A stretch of 64,000 bases of DNA, from assembly GCA_024663395.1 (NCBI GenBank), contig JANFAH010000012.1, positions 868,001 through 932,000 of the forward strand, given 5' to 3'. A model generated the notes under the pieces. The model was given only the letters and a program-made list of their open reading frames with translations, was not told where the DNA came from and did no database searches. A program made the translations under genes and the position numbers. Shown here one piece after another: positions 1 through 12,412 of the stretch (position 1 is the stretch's first letter; each line of letters begins with the position of its first letter). This DNA is from Pisolithus tinctorius (lineage: Eukaryota > Basidiomycota > Agaricomycetes > Boletales > Pisolithaceae).

Positions 1-1355
1 TGCTTAGGATTAGCGCAGTGGCTCACGGACAAGGCCCGCGCCGAAGACATAGACTTCCAGTGTCCCGGTTGCCACGAACTCGAAGAGGGTGGTGCGAAGT
101 GCAAAGAGCTACATTCGTACTTTGTGAGTTATTCATCATTCACAATCTGAATAGAGCTGACAGTGAGTCCAAGCCATTCACGTGCACAGTACTTGGGACG
201 AGAATTCCCATGTTGGATAAGCCAGTCATCATCTCGGGGATTTGTGAAAGGGCATCTAAGTCTCAAGTGTGTGCTGAGTCCACCCTTATTCTTGAGCTCG
301 TCTGCACAGGAGTGGAAATTCAAGGTTCGTTGCCATCAGCTCCTCAACACGACCATCGAGGAATATCACACAAGCGACTCCCTTCTGTATCAAAAAGTAA
401 TCTTCGATTTTGGTACGGATCGAAAGTTTAGTCGGTGGAGTATGAGGATCAAAAAACTGGGTGAAAAGTTGGGCGCGTACGCCTTCAAGCGCAAGATCAT
501 ATTCATTACTGTCCATAGCGAAGTCACCCTGTGGCGACCTGTTTGCAGGGAAGGGCGAGAGTGGTGAGGATGTTGCAATGGAGGTTGGCGAGGTATGTGA
601 CTGACATGAGGAGGTTACTTTCTCTCTCATCCGTTCCAGTTCATGAGATGCCTGTTCACTTCCCCCCTGCAAAACATGGTCTACGGTTCTACGCTGTTTA
701 TGTTGACTTGTGGCCCTGTGGTTTCCTTTGAACAATCATTAGCGGCGTTGAAGCAATCTATCGCACAGTCAGTTATTGATGATTGATCTATAAAGAACCT
801 TACTAACTGTTGCCAAGACTCCAGCCAGAGTATACAGGTCGTGTTCACTGCCAAGAATTTCCTCAACGCGGTCGTCAAAATTTTCATCATGTCATACAGC
901 GTCAAAGTCTTGATTGAAGGACATGCCCTGGAGAATGTTATCCATGACCTACTCGACGTCTCACTCGAACTTCAGATGCACACTGACGTGATGCTCTTTC
1001 ATCTTTCAGGCCTAGGATTGCCAAGGGCGCCATGGTTACTTAGCCCTGCCCCACTCACTGCCGCCCCTCTCCTCGCCATATACAGGTACTCATGGTACCA
1101 CAGCCATCGGCACCCATGGGGCACATCTCTATCCATGGGGTGCCTGAATTGTGGTGCCATCCGTCCATGGGCACGATCAAAGCTGGACCCTCATCCACCA
1201 AGTGGTTATCACCCGAAGACTCGAGTATCCACTGTGTCGCAAGTGCGCCTTTGAAGTGCGTACTCAGCCTCTACTGGTTGAATACTGACGTGCTCCATGG
1301 CGACCCTACATCTGGGTGGCTCAAATACACCGTTTGTGCTGCAGTGCCACTGTGA
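1..1355 (+). pseudogene. 3' part of Agaricomycete RASKSQ-motif gene, degenerate
   Basis: Several short open stretches in different plus-strand frames fit, in order, one Agaricomycete-specific protein family that I know only as multicopy hypothetical proteins. A CPGCHELE segment lies at about 58-80, an ISGICERASKSQ stretch at about 230-270, an FDFGTD segment at about 404-421, a GDLFAGKGE-like stretch readable in a shifted frame at about 530-560, then LIEGHALENVIHDLL (about 910-950) and a tail with RYSWYHSHRHPWG near 1086-1125. Short GT...AG gaps between blocks may be introns, but at least one frame change (near 310 or 530) does not look like splicing. The gene is cut by the window edge. Its function is unknown. 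The order of motifs is seen here; family membership is from memory and tentative. Confidence 0.5.
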
Positions 1356-1744
1356 CTTCGTGCATTTGCCTGTCGTTTATATGCTTGATACTTCCAAAAT
1401 AATGTAATACCATCTGCATGCAATCCTGCTTTATTGGTTTGACAACTTGGTGTGAGTTATAACCAGTTGTTGGATACCATTGCAGTTTCAAACCAGAAGC
1501 CTCCTTCTGCAGATGATTGCACGCCACCCCTACGACGCACACTGGCAAAATATGCTCACATATCTCCCCCTCATCTTTTCAATACTAACTGCATGTCTGC
1601 AACTGATACTTGCAGAACCTCAGCATGGCGGTTTCAATCCAGAAGACGTCCTATCTCGGAGCGCTCCCACAAGGTAAGTCCAGGGAGCAATCTTCCTCGA
1701 AACAGGCAGCACTGATTACAGTGTGAGTTTACTTGGGTGTACTT
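1356..1744. other. Spacer, nothing recognised
   Basis: No convincing coding stretch, repeat or RNA gene was seen between the RASKSQ-type remnant and the minus-strand F-box-like gene. Confidence 0.4.
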
Positions 1745-2784
1745 TACAATATCAGGCAGAAAATCGGCATAATTCCTCGCTGCCCACGTACTCGTCCCCT
1801 AAGAGAAGATGCCTTCAAGTAATCAGCAGTGGAGTGGCAGGCCGACGGACGATGACACTCACGAATCATCTTCAATGACCCACGTATAGCCCTTGACGAA
1901 TGTGGGCTCTGTGCCACATATGTAACCTCCCATGAACCACAGAACGTTAAGCACCCCCAAGTGGTCGAACGCGAGACCCGATGTACCCACATCGTGGGAG
2001 AGATCCATGGTAATCCACACTGTACCATTATCTGTCAGCGTGCGGGGGATGGATCTGCATGAGTAAGGGTACTGGTGGCTCATTTCACAATCCACGAACT
2101 CGAAACTGCGGGTGACATATTTGTGGACAGCTGCCATGCTCTTCCATCCAAAGAGACGGAAATAGACAGGTTTCGGATTAATCAACGCGAGCAGATGAAA
2201 GGTAAGATTTGGATATCCGCAGAAAATGCTGTCGGCGCTGAAGAAATTCATGACAGCAGTACTATGGAATTGAAAAATCAGGGGAGATCACGTCAAGCGT
2301 GTGTGAACCATTAGTGAAGCTACACACCGTGCGAATCGTGGACATGCTATATGCTTGGTCGTTCACGCAATCTTCATGGTCAACTTTGTAACCTGAGTCA
2401 ATGCAGTCAGCTGACATGCAATAGACGCAGATAACAAACACGGTCACCTTCTGACTCCAGCTTCGAAGACAAGTAACTCAAGTGCCGCTTTGACACGTAG
2501 ATATCGAGGTCACAGGGGGCCCAAGGACAGAGGTTTGCAGGTAGCACCAAGTGGAGAGCGCACAAACCGGACACGACAGCATCGCAACAACGCAGGATGT
2601 GAAGCAGGGTGTTGGTACTGGAGAAGAAACCTGTCGTTCTCACATCGAGCCAGCACCTCACATAAGTTTGGGCAAGCACACCGTATGCAGGAGATGAACG
2701 AGCGAAGGTAGCGATTTCTTGAATGTTGCAATAACCGAGTATGTGATATTGTAGTTCCACAGGAAGTCGAAACATCTTTCGCAT
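1745..2784 (-). pseudogene. F-box-like protein of the DLDIYV family, frameshifted
   Basis: The minus strand from ATG 2784 opens with an F-box-like start (FRLPVELQYHILGY). About 70 residues later comes ALHLVLP...CDLDIYVSKRHL, a pattern I recognise from Agaricomycete hypothetical proteins in which an F-box precedes a conserved ALH...DLDIYV block. A probable intron (donor near 2450, acceptor near 2396) joins SKLESEG to YKVDHEDCVN. The reading then runs to about 2280, where the frame must shift by one base in a run of T to continue as FHSTAVMNFFSADSIFCGYP (about 2265-2200) down to WVIEDDS near 1862, followed by another possible splice donor. With the frameshift this is probably a pseudogene, unless the T run is an assembly error. 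F-box proteins normally recruit targets to SCF ubiquitin ligases; the function of this family is not known. Confidence 0.55.
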
Positions 2785-2789
2785 ACGAA

Positions 2790-4284
2790 TGGAAGACTAC
2801 GTGCCCATCCACCGGATTATATACTGGCATTGTAAACATAGGGGGTCGGACACTTCGAAATCGACAAACCCCCAACTTTTACCCGATGCTTGTCCTGCCC
2901 TCCCAGAAATGGTGGTCCTCATGCTGGGCCTTCGGAGCCCATGCTTTAATTTTGAGTCATGGATGACCCACAAACAATCCAGGCGTCGCTCCTGGGAACC
3001 GTATGGCAATGCTGAATGTTAGACACGCATCAGCAGCAGGTTGTGTGGTGGGACAATGGAAACTTACATGAGCAGTGCATTCACGATGTCTTGCATGTCA
3101 TCCTCGGCATGAATACTCACAGGTCTCTGAAGACCAGGTATGAATCTAATGAAAACATAGGTCGCATTTTGGCGGTCTGTCTCGTGATGATGTTGATTGA
3201 AGAACACGACGTAATGTCTGTGATGGACTGCTACCTGAGTGGACCCGATGGTCGCATCACAGGAAACAGGTACTGATTGCCCGAGATTCGCATTATGCCA
3301 TCGTCTGCAACACGCACGCGCAATCTACGAGGACCCGAGGTTCGACCAAACAAGAAACCCCATATCGTATAGTGCGTTCCGGTGTTTTCTGTTGATGAGG
3401 TGGCTTCGTGATTCATGTCTTCGACCACAGATCGATTTGTGCAGGTGGGGAAGAATAACAGAGAAAGCCAAGGGGGGGGGCATGCACACGACTTAAATAT
3501 CAGTGCACGCAGTCGACCCCTTAACCTTGGCAGGCGAAAAGGGATACAATAGGAGAGGGACATGTGCGTGTCAGTCTGATTTTCACATTTGCCATAGATT
3601 GAGACTGTTTCTAGCAGATGTGTGTTGCCAGTCAGCGGTTCCGTATTCCTTGGCTCTAGGGGCGACTGCCTGACTCACATTGTTTCTCTCAGGGGTACTG
3701 GACAACTGCTGGTGTATATTTTATACGTTGTCTATTCCTCTGTTGCAATGTAGCTGTGCTGAGCACTATACATCGTGAATCTAAAGGCATATCAATTGTT
3801 ATTTCCCCTTCCATGTACACGGAGATCCGATTGCTATCTATGCAGTCTCAGATACTGTTCCTGCAGGATAGCGCTGGTCGACGCTACAGAGAATATGAGT
3901 GATTGGTGCGAAGGTGCATGACGGAAGCCTACATGTCCAAGACATGCAACAAGTTCGCGATTTCTTCTTCTGGACGGATACTGAGAGGGCGGGAGTTATC
4001 TGCCACACAGACAAAGATGTACATGGCATTGTCACAGTCCCACATATGACACTGCCAGTCAAAGTAGACAACGTAGATATGATCATCCACATGGGTGTGG
4101 GTCGAATGAACAGTAGATTTGGGGGGAATAACTTTTGCACATCTGGGATCTCTACATGGCATCGACTGCATGCAGGGACTGTTATGCCGAGTGGACCAGA
4201 GCTGGGGCCTATGACGAATGCCCAGACATGAAATGGAGAGCTCAGCTGCGTGGTAGGATTCATTGTGGGTGGAGGATTGTAGCG
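2790..4284. other. Region without recognised genes
   Basis: Both strands contain only short open stretches (for example minus 3563-3231 and minus 4450-3929) without a motif I can name. These may be decayed coding fragments. Confidence 0.35.
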
Positions 4285-4530
4285 CGTAGAAGACACTGGA
4301 GGGCTGCACGGTTGAATTTATGGACACGTACATTGTTGAGGAGGGACCCCTTTCACAGCACATTAGGGGGTGGCTCTCGCCGTATTGCACCCTTGGACAG
4401 TACCACACGTAGATGACACCGGAGGGCTGCACGGCAGAATACATGGACACCTACGTGTTGTTGAGGACGGACCCATTTCACTGCGCATTACGGGGCGGGT
4501 GTCGCCGTATTGCACCCTCTGACAGTACTT
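4285..4530. repeat. Tandem duplication, two units of about 123 bp
   Basis: The stretch beginning CGTAGA(A/T)GACAC at 4285 recurs at 4408. Both units then carry GGAGGGCTGCACGG, a GAATnnATGGACAC segment, a GACCC(C/A)TTTCAC segment and CTCGCCGTATTGCACCC or its variant. The units differ by scattered substitutions, so the duplication is not recent. No function is apparent. Confidence 0.75.
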
Positions 4531-5144
4531 GGTGGTACAGAGGGGCGGAGATGCGGAGTACAGAGCTGAGGCACAAAAAATGATATTCTCGGCTAACCAA
4601 AAAGACGTGTATGAATGTCGACACAGCCTGTGGGGACCTTGTAAGCAAGGTGACTTAATCTAAACCTTGGCCTCCAATCTGGCAATGCGCGTAGATGCTA
4701 GCATAACAAAGCATGGGTGTGAGTTCCCGTGATTTGTGGCAGGCATCGGGATAAGTCTCCACCTTGCCACTCTTCCTTTGTTTTGAGGTGGTTAAAAGAG
4801 AGGAAGCTACAGGATATTGACGCGTTGGTCTCTGGTATTTTACCGGTTACCAACGTGTCAGTATGACAATCCCGTCCTTAATCCTGTTTGTGGCAACCAC
4901 GATTCCTGGTTAGTGTGGAATTCCAATATTCTTGTCGGTGATCTCAATTCTTGGTGCAGTACTATTTACTCTTTGATATCAGCAATCCCGAAAATTGCGA
5001 TCTGCCGATGCACGGTTACAGCCCCAATACCAGGCACCATTTCCACTGAGGGCTGCTGATCCTTTAGTCATTAGTGCAGAGGTTGCACGTCTCCTTGAAC
5101 TTGTCCGGCGCTTGCATGAGGGTCTAAACTCCTTTTTGCCCATA

Positions 5145-6563
5145 ATGAGGCTTCCAGTGGAGCTCCTTCTAGATATCTTTCAATATGTTGCAGACTCAGA
5201 AGTCGGGAGTCACTCACTGGTAGCCTGCAGTCATGTGTGCCGCCAGTGGCGAGCAATCACCACTACTTCTCCCTGACTTTGGGCTCGTGTGATCAATTTT
5301 GCCAATGACAATGGAGAGTGGGTAGCAATGATGATACAGCGTTCTATGCCACATCTGCTGGACGTCTCCTGGGATTATGCGCTCAACTATTCGGAGAATA
5401 TCTTCGGATTGATTGTTTATCAGTGGGACGTGCTAACTGCGGAGAACAATGTCTCTCGGGCGTTTGCCACACCACATCGGGTCCGCTCTGTTTACTTACA
5501 CCTACCCCTTGAACACATGATGATAATGGTGGCGTGCATCCCAAGGTTTACACCCAACCTGGGAACACTCATCCTGGTTGGCTACAACTCTTCCGAAGTG
5601 CTCACTAGGTCAACAATCCCCGTACTCGAGCTCAGAGCACCAGCTCTTCGCCATCTGCACATCGAAAATTTCGGGATCCACTGGCCGCTGTTTCACCCTG
5701 AAGGTTTTCGTAATCTGCGAAATTTCACTCTCTGCCATCTCCCCGCAGATTCCAGATTGTCTCTGAACGATTTGATGGTGTTTCTACGGGATATGCCTCT
5801 TCTTCAGGTCCTTGTCATTCGCCAAGCCCTGAAGCAATCTGTTCTTCCATCTAGCACATCAAGAATATTGTTTTCATGTCTTCGCACAGTCATTTTGGAA
5901 GCTACTGCAGTGCACATGGCGTTCTTGCTGGAATCCCTTACTACCCCCTGCCTCCAACTATTAGAAGTTCACTCTGAAGATCTGAGTGCCCAAGATAGCA
6001 CCGCAGATTTGAATCATCTTTTGTCTGCTGTGGGAGCGTGTGCTCGACTAACCACATACCGCACAGTGGAGATCCATTACGCTGCAATGTCATTCCAATT
6101 TTTTGGGTTTCCAGAGGCGATCGGTTACGTTGATGCACCCTCTGTCCCACATGTCACCCATTTATCCATAGAATGGTCCAATGCCGTCCCCTGGGATGCC
6201 ACCCGTATAGCCAGCTCCTTTCCCTCCCTCCCGCATGTACAGTGTCTACATTTCATTTTTGGCACAGATTATCACGACAGAATCCCCATTCGTACCTGGA
6301 CCAAAATCCTGTCAATGTATCCGGCTGTGCAACACCTGAGCATCTACGGGATGTCGTCAACTGGCTTATTAGATGCACTTCTGCAGCATCCTACCCACTC
6401 TCCTGGACCTGGACCCCTTGATTTCGATTGCTGTACCCTTTTACCATGTCTGCGCTCAGTTGTTCTGACAGTTGACACGAGTTTTGTGGGGTCACTTAAC
6501 CATTATACGGTAGCGTTGTTCGATGCTTACCCAGCGGTAGAAATTGTGATTGACCACTATTGA
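5145..6563 (+). pseudogene. F-box/leucine-rich-type protein with one in-frame stop
   Basis: From ATG 5145 the frame reads MRLPVELLLDIFQYVADSE...ACSHVCRQWRAITTTSP, a typical F-box, then TGA at 5274-5276, then LWARVINF and a further 420 residues in the same frame to 6563. Agaricomycete F-box proteins usually continue SPxLW at this point, with R or S as the missing residue, so a CGA-to-TGA change is the simplest explanation. The C-terminal part has alternating leucine-rich segments (HLPLEHMM, LRHLHIENF, LQVLVIRQAL, VQHLSIYGM) as in substrate-binding domains of F-box proteins. Residues before ATG 5145 (ISAEVARLLELVRRLHEGLN) look coding, so an upstream exon is likely. Apart from this one stop the gene is intact. 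A role as substrate receptor of an SCF ubiquitin ligase is inferred from the family. Confidence 0.75.
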
Positions 6564-7559
6564 TAATACACCTGCCCTCCAGGCAGTCCAGGACACGGTG
6601 ATTTTTTCTCGTGCTTGTCAGGTCACAATCTTTTGCATTACAATTACAGTATTTATAGTGTTTGACCCATAATACGTTGACGAAGTAAGCATGAAGAAGA
6701 AGAAAAAAGTAAATAATATTTGTTCTCCGACAGCCACGATTTTCATGGATTTCATTGCATGTAGTGTATTGAGTCCCTCGATCATCGTATTTAACCAAAG
6801 CCTCTAGCGTTGAAAGTTTAAGAGCTTGGGAAAACTGAATTGTGAGAGTAGTCTGGACCCGCTGAGAGAGAATAAGAAGCTGCGTACATTTTACGCCCTA
6901 CATGTTCCATGACACGGCAGCCAGCTCGGAAGTGACTGGTGGGACAAACCCTACCGACAAAGAAACCTGACAATTGGTTCACAAAGGGCACGGACACAGA
7001 AATGGCAGAGAAACTACTTACTTTGTATAGCCAAAGACATGATAAATAAAACCAAGGATTTTCGCAGTACCAGCACTGGCCACCATGGCGCTGTACAGGC
7101 TAAATAGAGTACAGTAATGTAGTCCATTCCTACTCAGTCAACTAGCCAACCAGCAATGGGCGACGCTGCAAGAAGTCAGAAGGTGTGTAGCCAGATGAGA
7201 TTTAACTGACAGATCAGAGCTGGTATGAAAGCAGCGAGGTAACGGCAAGGTAGGCTCTTCCATGCTATTCACAACACCGCTGAGAAGATGAGTCATAAAA
7301 CTGGGAAGTGTAGGTGGTATTTACCCAAAAACCGATGGCATGAACAGGGCAGTGAGAACACGAGGCGATCACAACAAATCGGTAATAACAGAAAGCAGAG
7401 AAGTTTCCGCACAAGGGCGGCTTCGGAATCTTGTAGCATCCCAGCCAACAACTGATGACGTGAGATTCAGGCATGATGATGATGAGTCCAAGTTCCAAAA
7501 CATTTGTTTGGTCAGATATCGCTGTCGTCACCATCAGGACAAAGTCTGATGGAATGGAA
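6564..7559. other. Spacer and decayed sequence
   Basis: Sequence downstream of the F-box pseudogene and of the minus-strand MFS fragment. No motif or repeat was recognised. The minus frame from 7560 to 7265 continues open but shows no transporter features. Confidence 0.35.
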
Positions 7560-8260
7560 GTCAGTGGACGTTGTACGTCTGTTACCAAACAGGCCGCCAA
7601 CGCCGACCCAGTTGGTGGGTGATACGCAACCCATGGGTCGACGCCCCATGCGATAGCTTCATGCCTTTCGATCACGAGAAGATGGGCAAGGAAATCCAAT
7701 GCCGCACATATTGATCCGAAAATGAACGGTCCGTGGAAGCCAAAACGAGAATAAAATGCAGCTCCCACAGGTTCGCGGGAACCTACTGCCAAACATTCCG
7801 TCCGGACATCCACAGAACCACTGGTCCGGAATGGGAGAGCATTGCAAAGGTTCTCACAGACCAGGACTTGCTTACGCGTCCTGGAATACGAAACTTAGGA
7901 GCACCTCTGAGTTTGGAGTGGTACAGGAGAAGGACTAAATTTCACCAATCGACTAGGGAAATGCTATTATGTAAGCCTAATCTCTAAAGCGCGCAGGGCA
8001 GACAAACCTGGAAGAAGAGAACGACAACGATGCACGACATCAGAGCCTTGCTCGAGTATGAAAGCCATGGTCAGCGGGGTTGCTGCAGCGATATGAAAGA
8101 GGATGTACTTGAACCGTAGTTGATCATTATCTTGAAAACGATTTGCAATTTTGCACGGATGAACGATCGCGATTCCGAAACCAACACCTTTGTGTTCGAG
8201 CGAAGACGTGATCATATCAGCACTGAATCGGAGCATGTAAACGTGTTGGCGACACGACAC
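7560..8260 (-). pseudogene. MFS transporter fragment
   Basis: The minus strand contains GAAFYSRFGFHGPFIFGSICAALDFLAHLLVIERHEA-like sequence (about 7765-7660). This is the pattern of a fungal major facilitator (DHA1-type) transporter: a glycine-rich cytoplasmic loop, then a transmembrane helix ending in LLVIER. Further upstream on the same strand (about 8140-8030) a hydrophobic stretch FKYILFHIAAATPLTMAFIL could be another membrane helix, in a frame that does not connect cleanly. No full 12-helix frame exists, so this is a remnant. The substrate cannot be inferred. The family assignment rests on the one loop-helix motif. Confidence 0.5.
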
Positions 8261-8926
8261 AAATCGGGTCTGTGGTCACATGGCCGAATGCTGGATGTGA
8301 AGATGTGAAATGTGAAGAGTGGGAGCCCCCATTTCAAACCACTTTCATGAGAAGGGAATTCACGCTCCTCGTGTATCGCTAGTTGAAGCTGGCACTAGGT
8401 AGGAGGCTCTTTTCACTTCTGTCATTGACGATGCCACAGAGAATTCCACGGAGTCTGCCATGCCACCTACTCTCGCTAGAATACTCGGGTGGGGACAAGA
8501 AATCCATTTTTATGGCTGTAGTCCACAAGATGATTATCCTGCGAGAGCCAGCAGTGGCCCCAGTGAATCCACTGAAGCAAGGTCATGGGAACAGGGAGAC
8601 TGGGTTTGGTGGCTCAAACGGCAAGGGAACGAAATTTGCACGCAGGGTGAGTCAAGCAATGCCAGAAGAAACGGAGGATTATCGTGCAGTGGTGGAATAT
8701 CATATCACAAAGAATGGTGTATTATCATACAGCAGTGGAATACGACATACTTTAAAACCAATACCAAGCACGAGTGTTGGAAGAGCAACGTTTCAGTAAG
8801 AAATACTTCAAACAGGAAACGTGTTGGCGTGTACCCTTCCCCGGCCAGACATCTCATTCTTGCGCATTTGAGGGCGCCCTGTATAGCTGCAGATGTCAGG
8901 ACGGATAATCTCCATCTTATACGAAT
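8261..8926. other. Spacer, nothing recognised
   Basis: Open stretches exist on the plus strand (8383-8799 and 8460-9032) but overlap each other in different frames and show no domain-like pattern. Confidence 0.3.
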
Positions 8927-9816
8927 TCAACTCGTCCTTGATCCTCTGCGCCAGTGTCGGAGTGAGATGACTCCACGTCGCAGGTTCACTTCATTGATCG
9001 TAGACTGCCGAAGAGAAAGTATCGTACACTGACAAGTTGTTCGCAAAGACAAGTCGTTACTGGAACTAGAAAGAATAACTGGCGAGGACGAGTTACCTCC
9101 AGCAGCAGCAATCCCGCTATTGCCACCGCCGTGCTGCAACATCGATGAGTGCGAATGGTGTCGATGTAGTCCATCTATCTGCTCTGGATCGGGAGAGGGT
9201 ATACGTGCCAAGGGACCGAGTTGCGGCGTCGACCCTGGATGAGAGCTGTATGAGCTGGACTGGATACCGTTGAATGCTGGGTTCGAGACCTGGTCCTGGA
9301 TATAGGCTTCTTGGTCGTAGTTGTTGGCACCTGGACGTAGCACATTAGGGGGCGAGGAGTCAGAATGTCATAGATAAGCTGAAGGGCATGGTGGATGAGA
9401 GGGAGAGGTTATCGGTTGACGTGTTGAGATGCGCACTGAACAGAGAGGCTGCGTGGGATCGTTTTTCGGGGGTGCACCCACTACTTCGCTGCCGTTGGCG
9501 ATGGTGCTCGATGCGTCAGTGGTATTGGTGGATGTACTGGGATCGAGGGACCGCCATTTTTGGCAGGAGCAGCGTCGAGAGAGATGCCTTCAAGCATGGT
9601 TGCAAGATCTGAGTCATCGCTGGAGATGCAGTTATCGGTAGGATGAGGGTGGGGTTGAGAATGGGCATGGGATTGTTTGTGTGATTGTGATTGTGGGTTG
9701 GAAGTTGAGGAGGCATGTGGGATTGTCGAGCCCTGTGAGTGCGGTGATGGACGAGACGGTCGGGCCTGGGAGTAAGAATGTGAGTGGGAGTGGGAGGACA
9801 AGGCCGAGGAGGACAC
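8927..9816 (-). CDS. Possible Ser/His/Pro-rich low-complexity protein fragment
   Basis: Two minus-strand open stretches (9816-9481 and 9343-8927) are rich in Ser, His, Gln and Pro. They include ALSSHSHSHSYSQ, SSDDSDLATMLEGISLD and LARIPSPDPEQIDGLHRHHSH, and resemble disordered parts of fungal regulators. Between them the sequence may continue in another frame (NTSTDNLSLSSTMPFSLS). The opposite strand reads KLKGMVDERERLSVDVLRCA, a helix-like stretch, at about 9379-9438, so the true strand is uncertain. No family was recognised and it may be a decayed exon or simply GT/CA-rich low-complexity DNA. Confidence 0.25.
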
Positions 9817-9838
9817 GGACGAGAGCGATGTGAGCCAA

Positions 9839-10290
9839 TGGTTTCAATGAGTAGGGTGAAACAGACAACAGCCGCTGGTCAACTGTTTCAACAAGCAGTG
9901 AAACCACAAAGACCTACTACATGATACGGGCGACAGATGTCTGCCAAACAGTCTCATGAGCAGGGCGAGCGGGTCGGGGTGGGTGAGTACCTGCTCAGTG
10001 AAACATGGCAACAGACGTTGGCCAATTGTTTCAACAAGTAAAGAAACCCACAAAAAGCTACTACATGATATGGGTGACAGATGTCAGCCAACAGTTTCAC
10101 GAGCAGGTCGAGGAGGTTTGGGTGCATAAGCACCAGCTCACAGAAACGTGCAACAGATGTTGGCCAACTGTTTCAACGAGCTGAGAAATCGTGAACACTT
10201 ACTCCGTGATATGGGCGACAGATGTCGGCCAACGGTATCACAAGTAAGGCTCAGTGAAATGGGCGACAGATGTCGGCCAGCGGTTTCAAC
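9839..10290. repeat. Minisatellite, unit about 144 bp
   Basis: A unit with CTACTACATGATA, then GGGYGACAGATGTC and GCCAACNGTTTCA, then GTGAAAC and CAACAGAYGTTGGCCAA, recurs. CTACTACATGATA starts at 9914, 10058 and (variant) 10198, giving periods of 144 and 140 bp, with part units on both sides. Short sub-repeats of GACAGATGTCGGCCA occur within each unit. No coding function is evident. Confidence 0.75.
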
Positions 10291-11632
10291 GATCCTGCAG
10301 AGTTAGTATTAGAAGCTGCCGAGATTTGAACACGCATGACGTACTGTGGTCGGTTAGCTTGTATGGACTTATTTTCTCATCAACATCGATATCAATATTT
10401 TCTTGTTGTGCTGCAAAAAAAACGTTTGTGACGGATGTGGCAAGAACGCTCAGATTTTAAGCGGATTCGAGGGAGATCCTGCTGAGGTTCATGTCCGCCT
10501 CGGATTTGATTCGGATGGTCTCAATCTTACCAGATTCTTCCGTGGTCTGACGCAGGTTCGACACGGATCCGTCTCGTGTAGAATTCAGAGGTCGAGGAAA
10601 TCGAACACCCTATGCGGCGTGTACTCTGGAGCCTGAGATCATCAACTCGTGGTACGAAACAAGTTTCATTTCCTTCGGGAATGCTCATATCAGATTTGCT
10701 CTATTACAGATATTTATAGGCGGACGGGCTCATCTAATTGAGTTTCCATCTGTTCTGCTACCCCCAGGAACGACCACCAGGACCATCGTCAACATCGCCG
10801 TACACCAGAACCTCTCCAAAGAACGCAAACGCGATCAACATTTTTGGCAACTACAACACGTCATTTTGGAGACATTCGGATGTGTTGTACTCGAACCATG
10901 TCTCGTGCATTCGTCGTGCCGCACGTAAAACTACATACATATCTCCTTGAGGTTTTCACAGGTTTTCACAGGTTTTCACTCGGATTTCCCCTGCATCGGT
11001 TTCAATCGGCCAGGACTTACCTAATACCAGACAATGAAAGCGAAAACGCCATCGTCGATCGAAAACGTGCCGTTGACGAGTGCGGTTAGACCCGATAATC
11101 TACGACAAAGGCATATCCACACCGTCGCGAAAATGGAAAGTGTCTTCCAATACTACCGTAGGCGACGTTTACCTTGGCATGGATTTTCTGCATATGAGCA
11201 AGATACTGACCTTGAAACTTGACCAGTTGTCACAATGCTCTCGCCTTTCGAACCCCTCCATATAGTGTACTTATTCTTATCGAAGGAGTCTAGCAGGAAC
11301 TAGCCCAACAAATGTTGCCGAACAGCTCTGGATACATTTCTTTGTTAACCCCTCTTCTTTGTGTCCTCCATGACTTATAAGATCCTTCACTCTTGGGGCC
11401 ACGCCACTAGGATTTCGAGCTGATACAACCCATGTCCCAAGTCGATTTACGACATATCCGCACTCGCATGCGGCGTGGAACGCTGCAGGCTGTTCCTACA
11501 GGCAGCCCTACATACAAGCCCTTTCATCCCTATGCAAAGATCGCGCCGGACGCCCTGTCCCGAGGTACCGTTTTTGGTTGTTGCACCCACATTTCGTCGT
11601 TGATGATATAAACAGCCGAAACACGCCGAAAG
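10291..11632. other. Region without recognised genes
   Basis: Only short open stretches occur, for example plus 10403-10636 and 11034-11222, none with a recognisable motif. GGTTTTCACA is directly repeated near 10955-10975. The last part lies upstream of the gene starting at 11633 and may hold its promoter; I see no clear TATA box. Confidence 0.35.
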
Positions 11633-12412
11633 ATGGCACGTCGCGAGGCAAAACATCAAGGTCCGTTGCCAACTCCGCCCCCTAGCCATCCTCGAGCCTC
11701 TAGTCATGTCAAGGTTCGTTTTATAACTCTGTTTGTAATTACTAATCAGCACAAGACGTTTGTTTTAATAGGATGCATCAGACACGACTGCTTTTCCCAT
11801 CAAGGATACCGCTGTGGAAGAACCCACACCCCCAGTGTCACCGATGAAGCGCTTTCTCTCTTCATCTGCAGGTGCATTGGTGGGGTTTTTCAACAAGATA
11901 ACACGTGGTGCACTCAGGGAAAATGTACGTCGTTAATTGTTGTTAATCGTCGTCTCTGGCATTAGGCTTAGACCTGATTTTGTGTGCACCAGACAGGAAG
12001 AAAAAGGGGCCGAGAGGAAGATGAGAAAGACGGTGAAGACGACCACGACCATGACAAATCTGAAGATGTATCTACATTACGTCCCGATTTGTTTTGGGTC
12101 AGAAAATGCAGAAGAGAGGTGGACCTAGAACGGGAGCAACTGGGTTGTGACAGTAACGAGGCCACGGATGACATGCAGGGTCCTGGCACTGATGACCGAG
12201 CTGATGGGGAGGGAGAGAGAGACGACAACGACAATGACAGAGAAGTCTTTTGCGGAGCCGTCTCCAGCGAGGGCGGGGAAGATGGGGAGGAGACTTTTTC
12301 TAACGTCAGCATTCGTACCACTGACAACCAGGCTACCGAGGAGTTCGATCCCGCTGTTGGTGACAGCGCTAGAGTTGAACCCGGTGAAGGCGAGGAACGA
12401 GAGGATGAAGGA

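Noticed and set aside
5274..5276. TGA as readthrough or selenocysteine codon in the F-box gene
   Set aside because: Fungi generally lack selenoprotein machinery, and many unrelated frames in the window show the same kind of TGA, which points to mutation.
9839..10290. CRISPR-like array
   Set aside because: Units are 140-144 bp tandem repeats without unique spacers, and the genome is fungal.
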